Shown here piece after piece: positions 1 to 6,573 of a DNA stretch of 6,574 nucleotides. Source of the stretch: Planctomycetota bacterium (GTDB lineage Bacteria; Planctomycetota; Phycisphaerae; Sedimentisphaerales; Anaerohalosphaeraceae); NCBI GenBank assembly GCA_030637065.1, contig DAOVVQ010000220.1, positions 1 to 6,574 of the forward strand, in the 5' to 3' direction. Numbering within the stretch: the first letter of the stretch is position 1; each line of letters starts with the position of its first letter. The translations under genes and the position numbers were made by a program. Below the pieces are notes generated by a model. The model did not search any database and was not told where the DNA came from. It saw nothing but the letters and a program-made list of their open reading frames with translations.

Positions 1-1
1 C

Positions 2-2182
2 GACGAAGTTAATCTCCTCGACGCCGTGAAACGAAAGCTCCACATCCATTTTCAAATCGAAACCGCATCCGAACCCGACAAGGCGATCGAGTTGATCAAG
101 ACTTCCGGACCTTTCGCCGTCGTCGTCTCCGACTACAGAATGGACTCGATGGACGGACTGAAACTCCTTGGAACGGTTCGCGAGATGAACCCTGACACGA
201 TATGCATCATGCTGACTGGCTTTGCCGATCTTGAGATCGCCGTTGCCGCGGTGAACGAGCAGCAGATCTTCCGCTTCCTGACAAAGCCCTGCCCCGACGA
301 GGTGCTGCGTGAAACGCTCGATGCCGCACTGGACCAGTACCGGCGTGCGATGACAATGTCGACATATACATACGCCGTTTATATCGAAAACAACGAGCCC
401 GTCTGGACGGAAAGAAGCAACGGGTGCCTGGCGGTAACAGGATACGACGGGCACGATTTTGGCACCGACCCGATGCTCTGGCTCAGTATGATCCTGCCGG
501 AATACAGGAATACCGTAAAAGCGGAGCACGAAAGAGTTATTGCCGGAGAGCAGGTTCCTCCGATCGAGTTTAAGATCAGGCAGCGAAACGGCGAGGTCCG
601 TTCGCTGCGGGACACCATCATACCGAGGCGAAATAAGGACGGTAATGTCTGCGGATACGACGGAATGGTCGAGGATATCACACAGCAGACACAGATGCAG
701 GATGCGCTTAAGCAAAGCCAGGCAAGATATGAAAAGATGGTCGCAAACGCCCCCGGTCTGGTCTACCAGTTCATTATGAGAGCCGCCGGCGACGTGGAAT
801 TTCTCTTTCTCAGCGACAGTTGCAGCGAACTGTTCGGTCTCGAGCCCGAGCAGATCAAGGAAAATGCGAGCCTGCTCATGGACAGATTCAAGCCCGAGGA
901 CCGGTCCGAATTCTACAGGCTCATCGCCGCTTCCGTAGAGGACCTCTCTCCGTGTCAGTGGCTGGGATGCGGAGTATTCAAAGAGAAAACCAAGTGGTTC
1001 CAAAGCGTGGCCCGCCCGGAAAGGCTCGAAAACGGCGACACTCTCTGGGATGGTCTGCTGCTGGACCTGACCGAGCACAAGCTCATCGAACGCCAGGTCG
1101 CTCAGATCGCGAAGTTTCCCGCGGAGAACCCCAATCCCGTCCTCAGGATCGCCGACGACGGGACGATCGTATACGCAAACAAGGCGAGCCAGCCGATGCT
1201 GAGCCTCTGGGACCGAATGGCAGGCCAGAAGCTGCCCGAAGAAATATACCAGCTCACGCAGCAGGTCAAGGCGTCAGGGACCCATGACTGCATTGATGTT
1301 CAGTGCAAAGACCAGATATTCTCCATAGTCATCGCTCCGATTCCCGAGGAGGACTATGTCAACCTCTACGCAAGGGACATAACCGACGTAAAACTCGTCG
1401 AGATGGAGCTGGTAAGGGCGAACAAAGTCCTCCAGGAGCACGATCGGCTCAAGAGCGAGTTTGTCTCGACCGTCTCGCACGAACTGAGGACTCCGCTTTG
1501 TATCTTCAAGAACATCGTCTCGAACGCCATGGCCGGCGTAATGGGGAAGGTCAGCCACAAACTGTTCGAGAGCCTGAAAATGGCGGACACAAGCATCGAC
1601 AGGCTGTCGAGGATCGTCGCGGACTTTCTTGACATCTCGAAGATCGAATCTGGAATGATAACGCTCAATCTCACGGATATGCCGGCCCAGGATGTCATCA
1701 ACGAGGTGGTCGAATCGCTCTGCGCTCTCTCGGCGGCAAAGAGCATCGAACTGAAAAGCGACATGCCCAAAAGCGACATCAACGTCATGCTCGACCGCGA
1801 CAGGATCATACAGGTACTGACAAACCTCATCGGCAACGCCATAAAATTCATCCCCGTAAACAGCACTGTCGAAATCGCATTGACGGATTGCGACGAGAGC
1901 GTACAGATCGCGGTCAAGGACAACGGGCCGGGTCTGAATAAAGAGGAAGCCGCAAAGATTTTCGACCGGTTCGTGCAGGTCCAGGTGCTCACCGGGCCCG
2001 GAGAGCACGGTACGGGGCTTGGGCTGACGATCGCAAAGGAACTCGTGGAGATGCACAACGGAAGCATGTGGATCGAGAGCGAACCGGGCAATGGATGCCG
2101 CTTTACATTCACGCTCCCAAAGCGTCCGCCGGCCAAAGATCAGTCCCAACCCACACAGGAACTGACGACGACCCGGCAATAA
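2..2182 (+). CDS. Sensory histidine kinase REC-PAS-PAS-PAS-HisKA-HATPase, 5' partial
   Basis: This is a cytoplasmic two-component kinase that autophosphorylates a histidine and passes the phosphate to a response regulator. No membrane segment or signal peptide is visible. A GTG at 26 could be read as a start, but the frame is open to the window edge. The codons before it read DEVNLLDA, the usual acidic beta1-alpha1 part of a receiver domain, so the true start lies upstream. Numbering from that GTG: receiver 1-108 with phospho-acceptor Asp36, Thr64 and Lys87 (in FLTKPC, as in RpfG-like receivers); PAS folds at about 115-220, 235-350 and 360-455, the first two ending in DIT/DLT-type motifs and the third in ARDIT; a short helical linker; HisKA at about 478-545 with SHELRTP and His485; HATPase_c at about 585-705 with N box Asn600/Asn604, G1 DNGPGL at 632 and a GTGLGL G2 box at 662. 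All catalytic motifs are intact. The receiver is at the input end and no output DNA-binding domain follows, so the partner regulator is elsewhere. The signal sensed is unknown. Confidence 0.93.
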   Translation, partial: DEVNLLDAVKRKLHIHFQIETASEPDKAIELIKTSGPFAVVVSDYRMDSMDGLKLLGTVREMNPDTICIMLTGFADLEIAVAAVNEQQIFRFLTKPCPDEVLRETLDAALDQYRRAMTMSTYTYAVYIENNEPVWTERSNGCLAVTGYDGHDFGTDPMLWLSMILPEYRNTVKAEHERVIAGEQVPPIEFKIRQRNGEVRSLRDTIIPRRNKDGNVCGYDGMVEDITQQTQMQDALKQSQARYEKMVANAPGLVYQFIMRAAGDVEFLFLSDSCSELFGLEPEQIKENASLLMDRFKPEDRSEFYRLIAASVEDLSPCQWLGCGVFKEKTKWFQSVARPERLENGDTLWDGLLLDLTEHKLIERQVAQIAKFPAENPNPVLRIADDGTIVYANKASQPMLSLWDRMAGQKLPEEIYQLTQQVKASGTHDCIDVQCKDQIFSIVIAPIPEEDYVNLYARDITDVKLVEMELVRANKVLQEHDRLKSEFVSTVSHELRTPLCIFKNIVSNAMAGVMGKVSHKLFESLKMADTSIDRLSRIVADFLDISKIESGMITLNLTDMPAQDVINEVVESLCALSAAKSIELKSDMPKSDINVMLDRDRIIQVLTNLIGNAIKFIPVNSTVEIALTDCDESVQIAVKDNGPGLNKEEAAKIFDRFVQVQVLTGPGEHGTGLGLTIAKELVEMHNGSMWIESEPGNGCRFTFTLPKRPPAKDQSQPTQELTTTRQ

Positions 2183-2210
2183 CCGATGCCGTACGAAAAG
2201 CGTCCGGTCC

Positions 2211-2228
2211 ACGGGCCAAAGCCCGTTT
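2211..2228 (+). terminator. Possible weak intrinsic terminator after the kinase
   Basis: A 6-bp GC-rich stem (ACGGGC, 2211-2216, pairing with GCCCGT, 2221-2226) with a CAAA loop starts 28 bp after the kinase stop. Only a short T run follows, so it would be a weak Rho-independent terminator. It is placed by hand folding and could be chance. Confidence 0.3.
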
Positions 2229-2253
2229 AGTTGGGATGCGGCGGCGGTTCTCC

Positions 2254-2279
2254 GCTCTAAAGAGCGGAGTTAGTCAGGG
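2254..2279. repeat. 26-bp intergenic direct repeat, copy 1
   Basis: The first of two copies of a 26-bp sequence beginning GCTCTAAAGAGCGGAGTTAG. It differs from the copy at 2339-2364 by one base (T here, C there, at position 21 of the repeat). In this copy the flank extends an inner palindrome into a 9-bp hairpin: 2250-2258 pairs with 2261-2269 around AA, or 8 bp around a TAAA loop. No T tract follows, so it is not a classic terminator. It may belong to a dispersed palindromic (REP-like) family, but that cannot be told from one window. Confidence 0.75.
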
Positions 2280-2293
2280 TGGGGTCTTATACC

Positions 2294-2383
2294 AATTCCA
2301 ATAAAATAATTCGCGTCAATCCGGCAGCAAGGGTGGCAGCTCTAAAGAGCGGAGTTAGCCAGGGACTGGCCCTAATTGGAATT
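2294..2383. repeat. 9-bp inverted repeat enclosing the second 26-bp copy
   Basis: AATTCCAAT at 2294-2302 and its exact reverse complement ATTGGAATT at 2375-2383 flank about 72 bp that contain repeat copy 2. The right arm lies 2 bp beyond the sulfatase stop codon. It could form a long stem-loop that ends minus-strand transcription, or mark the ends of a small mobile remnant. Nine AT-rich bases are also within reach of chance, and no target-site duplication is evident. Confidence 0.45.
2339..2364. repeat. 26-bp intergenic direct repeat, copy 2
   Basis: The second copy of the 26-bp repeat, 85 bp after the first and matching it at 25 of 26 bases. Its flank does not extend the palindrome, leaving only a 5-bp GCTCT/AGAGC stem. 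The similarity therefore lies in the primary sequence (including GGAGTTAG and CAGGG) more than in a conserved hairpin. After position 26 the two copies diverge, though both run into AATT-containing sequence. Confidence 0.75.
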
Positions 2384-2385
2384 CG

Positions 2386-3723
2386 TCAAGACAGGTCGGG
2401 TGCCGGCAGGTCCTCTAATATTTTGTCAAAACGCGCCTTGGCCGCCAACACTTCCGGATCCAGCGAATCTGTCACATCTATATAGCCCTGCTCGTCGCGA
2501 TTATCGCCGCAGTCCCAGAATACGCCTTCGCCGTCCAGCAGCCATCGGGTATCGCGAAGGAAGCGGCTTTCCTTCATATAACTGAATATCCAGTCGCGAA
2601 CATGCTGCTTTTCGCCGCGCAGGATCGGTGCGAAGCTGCGGCCATCGGCAATGTATCCGGCTGGCAGGCGGGCGCCTGACATATCGACCAGCGTCGCCAT
2701 GATATCCGTAAAATCGATCAGCGCATCCGATGCGCCGACGGGCTCGACGATACCGGGACAGTTGACCACCATCGTCACCCTCGGGCCCTTTTCCTGGTCC
2801 AACTGGCCCTTGCCGTAACCGGTTGTGCCGTTATCACCGGTGATCATGAGGATCGTGTTCTCTCTTAGGCCCATCTCCTCGAGACGCTTTACGATCCGCC
2901 CGATCAGATGGTCCATGTACTCGACGTTGCCTTTAATCGACGGCTCGCCCTTTTTGCCTGTCCAGCGGTCATTTTCGTCGATCTGAGGCGGAGCAACGTA
3001 GCCCATTGTCTCAAGGTCGAAATCCCACGTCTTGTGGGTAAGCACCATTGGATAGTAAACGAGGAAGGGCCTATCCTTGTTCCGATCGGCAAAATCCAGC
3101 GCAAAATTCGTGAATATGTCCGGCCCGTAGTCATTTTCATTGGTATCCAACTGCTCGCCATTTTGCACTATCGCCGGGTGCCAGTACCTTGCCGCCCTTC
3201 CCGGCAGGCTTCCCTCCGGCGGCTCAATGGGGCCATCAAACGCCGACGTCTTTCGCCACATGCAGTATTCATCGAAGCCGTGCTCGTCCTCATCGCCCCG
3301 CAACTGCCACTTGCCGCTTATCGCCGTGGCGTATCCGGCATTCTTGAGTACCTGTGCGAATATCAGGTTATCCTCGGAGAGGTTGTAGCCCTTCTCGCCC
3401 TGAGCGGGTTTATTATTATTGTGATACCACCCGGTTCGAAAACCGTATCTGCCGGTCATTATCTCGGCCCGCGTCGGACTGCAAATCGGCGTACACCAGC
3501 ACGTCTTGAACCTCACGCCCGTCTCGCCTAATTTATCCGTATTCGGCGTGTTGTTCTCGGTATTGCCGTAACAACTGAATTCCTTTGCCGACAGGTCGTC
3601 AGCCATCAGAATAATAAAATTCGGCTTTCGGCTGCCCATCCGGATATCGAACAGACTGTTGGACAATAACGCTGCACCGAGACCGGCCTGGCTGCACTTT
3701 TTCAAAAATTCGCGACGATTCAT
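2386..3723 (-). CDS. Tat-exported type I (S1) sulfatase
   Basis: A 445-residue alkaline-phosphatase-superfamily sulfatase that would hydrolyse a sulfate ester on a sugar or aryl substrate outside the cytoplasm. The N-terminus carries a twin-arginine leader (NRREFLKK, then AGLGAALL), so it is probably exported folded. Residues: metal ligands Asp42-Asp43 in MADDL; the sulfatase signature at 81-91 with Cys81 in CSPTR followed by EIMTG (Cys81 is the residue converted to formylglycine, and Arg85 completes the motif); GKWQL at 137-141; His230; GDNG at 296-299 with Asp297-Asn298 as metal ligands; Lys305 shortly after. Length is normal for a compact S1 sulfatase. The ATG at 3723 is favoured because it begins the Tat motif and has GGGAG six bases upstream. 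One oddity is Gln140, where most S1 enzymes have His (GKWHL). The maturase (FGE or anSME) is not in the window. It lies 57 bp downstream of the secreted multidomain gene, probably in the same transcript. The substrate cannot be named. Confidence 0.95.
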   Translation of the reverse strand: MNRREFLKKCSQAGLGAALLSNSLFDIRMGSRKPNFIILMADDLSAKEFSCYGNTENNTPNTDKLGETGVRFKTCWCTPICSPTRAEIMTGRYGFRTGWYHNNNKPAQGEKGYNLSEDNLIFAQVLKNAGYATAISGKWQLRGDEDEHGFDEYCMWRKTSAFDGPIEPPEGSLPGRAARYWHPAIVQNGEQLDTNENDYGPDIFTNFALDFADRNKDRPFLVYYPMVLTHKTWDFDLETMGYVAPPQIDENDRWTGKKGEPSIKGNVEYMDHLIGRIVKRLEEMGLRENTILMITGDNGTTGYGKGQLDQEKGPRVTMVVNCPGIVEPVGASDALIDFTDIMATLVDMSGARLPAGYIADGRSFAPILRGEKQHVRDWIFSYMKESRFLRDTRWLLDGEGVFWDCGDNRDEQGYIDVTDSLDPEVLAAKARFDKILEDLPAPDLS

Positions 3724-3729
3724 TTATCT

Positions 3730-3734
3730 CTCCC
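3730..3734 (-). promoter_or_regulatory. Ribosome binding site of the sulfatase
   Basis: On the minus strand GGGAG lies at 3734-3730, with a six-base spacer (AGATAA) before the ATG at 3723. Its strength and spacing support this start and independent translation initiation within the presumed operon. Confidence 0.7.
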
Positions 3735-3780
3735 AATCGATATAACTATTTCACATTCATAATCACCAGACTGCCAAAGC

Positions 3781-6309
3781 CTATTGAGGCCACAACTGTT
3801 CATCGAGCCAATCGCCCGCTACGATCGCAAGGTCGATGATATTGAGCACACCGTCGACGTACGGGTCGATCGGCGATACGACCGGCGTTAGCGGCTGATA
3901 CAACTGCCCGCCGCCCGCTGCCAGATGCAGGACCTGCGCCTGCGAAAGGGCATAGCCGTACACCTTAAACTCGTCCAGCCTGCCGGTGTAATGGCCGTAT
4001 TTGCCCCATCCGCCGATCTCCGTCTGTCCGGCGGACGGGCCGTCTATTCCGCTTAAAACCCCTTGATCCTGAGCGATCAGCAGGCCGTTATGATAGATCC
4101 GCACCGATCCTGCGACGGCATCCCTTACGAAACAGTAGTGATTCCACCGGCCCTGATAGTCGCCCGTATCATCCGGCGTCCACTTTGCCCTGTTCCACTG
4201 GTTCGGATTCCACACGAAATCGTTTGCATCTACAGGATCGATCCTGTTCTGCGGCCTTCCTGTTGCGAATTCGATCCGGCTGACATCATCCCAGCCGCCG
4301 TCATCGCCTGCATTTAGCCACACGGATATCGTCACGACCTCATTAACGTCAGCGAACACCTCATCCGGGATCAGGACACCGAACGTACCGTCGAAATCGA
4401 GACAGCCGCCATCATAGCCACTCGCATCCCAGCCGGTATCGACGGGGAACTCATTGCTATCCGTAACCGCCCGCACCAGGGACGTAAAACCGTTGCCGGA
4501 AGAATCGTAAGCACTTGAGCCGGACGTCTCGTCGAATCTGTAGTGGGCCAGCAGGCGACCGTCATCCGGCGCTTCGGCTGAGACGGTATAGTCGCTGAAC
4601 AGCCAATGCCGCATTATCACATCCAGATCCGCCCGGTCGGCTGAGCAGTCGCCGGTAAGATCGCCGCTGGGACCATACCGCGAAAAACAACGCTGACGAT
4701 ACAGCCGGATATCGTCAAAATACACCGTCCCCGTCCCGCCGGCCTGCGGACTGTCCGGGTCGCCAAAACCAACGGCGATCTCGCGTACATCGGCAAGGGC
4801 CACGCCGCCAGCGGCAAAGTCGGATAAGTCGATATTCCACATCTGCCACCGGGCCTGCTGGAGGTCGTTGGCGTCGGCGTAAAACACAACCGCCCTGGAG
4901 CCAAGCCCGTCCTCCAATGCAAGATACATCGGCCCAGCGCTATTGCCGGCGCTGCCCTTGAACATAAGCTGCAAGGCCTTAACGCTGCCGACTGTCCAGT
5001 CCTGACCGGCAGCATACCAGCGACTCGCCTGCGAATACCACGGATCAAGACCGTTATCATACTCGAACCGCATCGAATCGCCCTGGAATTCTTCTTCCAG
5101 AGAGACCGCCGCCCCGCTACCGTTACCGGCGCCGTTGATCCACGTAAGCGAAAGGGTGTTACTGTCGACATAAAAATCGAAATCGTCCACCACAATATGA
5201 TCAAGCGTCGTAAAACTCCAAATCGGCCCTCTGTAAACGCCGGGCCACTGGCCGGTCTCACCGCTGACCTCGTCAATACGCCAGTAATACCTCGTATCAA
5301 GAAGCAGGCCGCACGGATCGAACGTGTTTGTATCAATCCTTGCCAGCGGAATATTGGCATCGTTAATCTCATCGAGATCGGTGCCGAAATAAACATCATG
5401 AAAGTCCGCAAAGTCGCCCGGCGTCCAGCTAAGGCTTATATTTGCAGCAACATCGTCATCTTCATCCTTCGGAGACGGTGAGCTTGCACCTGCCCTCTCC
5501 CTCGTCGTAAAGCTCCAAATATCGCCCTTCCATACCACATCGGGATTGTTAACATCGTTTACTTGATCGACCCTCCAGTAGTAAGTGACATCCGGCATGA
5601 GCCCGCACGGATCAAAAGTATTTACATCGACCCTTGCCAGTGGCGTGATCGCGTCGTTGACATCATTGAAGTCGGTGTCTAAATAGATATCATGCTTAGT
5701 GGATTTACTTCCTGGGGAAAAACTAAGTTTAGTATCCAGTTCTATTTCGTTTGAACCATCCTGCGGATTCGGGCTGGATGCTTTTTCCGGGGCTCCCGTA
5801 ATTACAAGCTCCGGATCGAAATCAGATTCCTCAGTGCTCCATCGCCCCATCCATCCGGTTGTCATGGGTATGACACCGAACGTGTACGTGCCATCGCCGG
5901 TTACCCCGCTGGTCACATCAAACTCGTACCACGTGCTGGCATCGTTTACGTTGGAACTGTCGAGAAGAGCCCCCCAGATCAGGGTGTCGTTATCCCAGGT
6001 AAGTGTGCCCTCCGACCAGTCGCCTGTTACCGTGTAAATACCGGTATCCTGCGGAACGTCACGGTCGGTTGTGCTCAGCCTCAACGTTGCGGTGCGCACA
6101 TCGCCGTTTGTACCGGTCACGTTGAACTTGAAATAACCGTACTTCGGATTTGTTCCGCCAAGCCTTATTCTAATCGTATCATCGGAACCGTAGGAGGTTG
6201 TCGGAAAGGCGGCGTTAGTATAAGTATCATCCACCGCCTGGAAGGTTACAGCCGCTGCACTGGCCGCCAACAACAGCACACAACAAATTGAAACCTTAAA
6301 CACCCTCAT
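3781..6309 (-). CDS. Secreted multidomain protein: DNRLRE-like, two FN3-like, jelly-roll, LamG, dockerin-like halves
   Basis: An 842-residue secreted, probably surface- or matrix-associated, protein with no recognisable catalytic domain. Order: Sec signal peptide 1-20 (MRVFK, hydrophobic CVLLLAA, cleavage near AAA-V); DNRLRE/CBM96-like beta domain about 22-171 (DDTYTNAAFP, GYFKFNV, LTWDN); two FN3-like modules 174-270 and 273-368 with HDIYL/HDVYF, TFDPCGL, YYWR and IWSFTT; a jelly-roll-like domain 371-538 running from VVDDFDFY to VYFDDIRLY, a module that recurs in planctomycete secreted proteins; an EF-hand/dockerin-like half 549-572 (Asp550, Asp554, Asp559, Asp561); a LamG/concanavalin-like domain 585-797 (LLAHYRFDE to LDEFKVYGYALS); and a second dockerin-like half 814-836 (Asp815, Asp819, Asn823, Asp826, ending GDWL). 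FN3, LamG and jelly-roll folds often bind glycans or other proteins, so substrate binding or adhesion is the likely role. The start is supported by AAAGG six bases before the ATG. It sits between a dockerin-ended gene (30 bp upstream) and the sulfatase (57 bp downstream). The exact ligand is unknown. Confidence 0.9.
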   Translation of the reverse strand: MRVFKVSICCVLLLAASAAAVTFQAVDDTYTNAAFPTTSYGSDDTIRIRLGGTNPKYGYFKFNVTGTNGDVRTATLRLSTTDRDVPQDTGIYTVTGDWSEGTLTWDNDTLIWGALLDSSNVNDASTWYEFDVTSGVTGDGTYTFGVIPMTTGWMGRWSTEESDFDPELVITGAPEKASSPNPQDGSNEIELDTKLSFSPGSKSTKHDIYLDTDFNDVNDAITPLARVDVNTFDPCGLMPDVTYYWRVDQVNDVNNPDVVWKGDIWSFTTRERAGASSPSPKDEDDDVAANISLSWTPGDFADFHDVYFGTDLDEINDANIPLARIDTNTFDPCGLLLDTRYYWRIDEVSGETGQWPGVYRGPIWSFTTLDHIVVDDFDFYVDSNTLSLTWINGAGNGSGAAVSLEEEFQGDSMRFEYDNGLDPWYSQASRWYAAGQDWTVGSVKALQLMFKGSAGNSAGPMYLALEDGLGSRAVVFYADANDLQQARWQMWNIDLSDFAAGGVALADVREIAVGFGDPDSPQAGGTGTVYFDDIRLYRQRCFSRYGPSGDLTGDCSADRADLDVIMRHWLFSDYTVSAEAPDDGRLLAHYRFDETSGSSAYDSSGNGFTSLVRAVTDSNEFPVDTGWDASGYDGGCLDFDGTFGVLIPDEVFADVNEVVTISVWLNAGDDGGWDDVSRIEFATGRPQNRIDPVDANDFVWNPNQWNRAKWTPDDTGDYQGRWNHYCFVRDAVAGSVRIYHNGLLIAQDQGVLSGIDGPSAGQTEIGGWGKYGHYTGRLDEFKVYGYALSQAQVLHLAAGGGQLYQPLTPVVSPIDPYVDGVLNIIDLAIVAGDWLDEQLWPQ
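5206..5790 (-). repeat. Tandem duplication encoding two FN3-like modules
   Basis: The segments 5500-5790 and 5206-5493 encode successive FN3-like modules of the 842-residue protein, offset by 294 bp (98 codons). Over a 47-residue core beginning HDIYL and HDVYF, hand alignment gives 28 identities, including the shared NTFDPCGL and YYWR. The nucleotide copies still share stretches such as GCACGGATC and CTTGCCAG on the + strand. This is an in-frame domain duplication, not a mobile repeat. Each module has a single cysteine (Cys235 and Cys333) at the same place. Confidence 0.8.
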
Positions 6310-6311
6310 TT

Positions 6312-6320
6312 CCTGCCTTT
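6312..6320 (-). promoter_or_regulatory. Ribosome binding site of the 842-residue protein
   Basis: On the minus strand AAAGG at 6320-6316 lies six bases before the ATG at 6309. A second AGG at 6314-6312 is only two bases away and is probably too close to work. The 30-bp gap to the upstream gene leaves no room for an obvious promoter, so transcription probably enters from the right. Confidence 0.5.
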
Positions 6321-6339
6321 CTCTTAAAGCAATTAACGC

Positions 6340-6573
6340 CTATATCCCTATCCAACTCTCGGCAAGGACCCTTACATCATTGGGGTCGACCCAGCCATTT
6401 ATATTAAGGTCCGCACCTTCGCACCATTCCGGAGGGGTACATTCTTTGTCGAAGTATGCCGAAATAACCGCGAAGTCTCCGTAATCGACATCGCCATCGC
6501 CGTTGATGTCCGGATCGCCGACATACGGAGTCAGGATCAACATGGGAGAATACGAAGATTCCTTTGTATAGAC
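6340..6573 (-). CDS. C-terminal end of a secreted protein with a type I dockerin-like domain (partial)
   Basis: This is the 3' end of a gene whose body lies beyond the right edge. A Met occurs at codon 6543-6541, but the frame stays open to the edge and reads VYTKESSYSP before it, so that Met is probably internal. What is visible is almost only a dockerin-like domain with two EF-hand-type calcium loops. The first is DINGDGDVDYGD, followed by FAVISAYF. The second is DLNINGWVDPND, followed by VRVLAESW. Both have the D-x-N-x-D/N-G-x-V-D-x-x-D spacing. They are separated by a short linker with two cysteines (CTPPEWC) that may form a disulfide. In clostridia such domains dock to cohesins; in planctomycetes they are common on secreted hydrolases and structural proteins and their partners are mostly unknown. 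The catalytic part, if any, cannot be seen. It is probably the upstream member of the same transcript as the 842-residue gene. Confidence 0.85.
   Translation of the reverse strand, partial: VYTKESSYSPMLILTPYVGDPDINGDGDVDYGDFAVISAYFDKECTPPEWCEGADLNINGWVDPNDVRVLAESWIGI

Noticed and set aside
1274..2212. A 312-codon minus-strand open frame opposite the kinase
   Set aside because: It lies wholly opposite the kinase catalytic core, whose motifs are intact. Its product is His/Arg/Asp-rich with no recognisable domain, as expected for an antisense shadow.
2230..2304. Translated repeat copy 1 reads SGVSQGGVL, resembling the reverse-transcriptase GVPQGG motif
   Set aside because: No YADD or other reverse-transcriptase block is present, the frame ends almost at once, and the second copy of the repeat is in another frame. 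The resemblance is chance.
2279..2485. A 68-codon plus-strand frame across the intergenic gap
   Set aside because: It starts within a repeat, runs into the 3' end of the sulfatase gene on the other strand, and shows no ribosome binding site or known domain.
2908..3531. A 207-codon plus-strand open frame opposite the sulfatase
   Set aside because: The opposite strand encodes the sulfatase active site with conserved motifs. This frame has no convincing domain or ribosome binding site.
3669..3723. Cys10 in the sulfatase leader as a lipoprotein anchor
   Set aside because: The residues before it are Leu-Lys-Lys, which do not form a lipobox, and the hydrophobic stretch follows the cysteine. A Tat leader fits better.
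3724..3780. Terminator or promoter between the 842-residue gene and the sulfatase
   Set aside because: No stable inverted repeat, T tract or convincing -35/-10 pair is visible in these 57 bases beyond the ribosome binding site.
4617..5411. A 264-codon minus-strand frame overlapping the 842-residue gene
   Set aside because: It overlaps the FN3-like and jelly-roll domains in another frame and has an Arg/Ala-rich, low-information product. The main frame has clear domain repeats.
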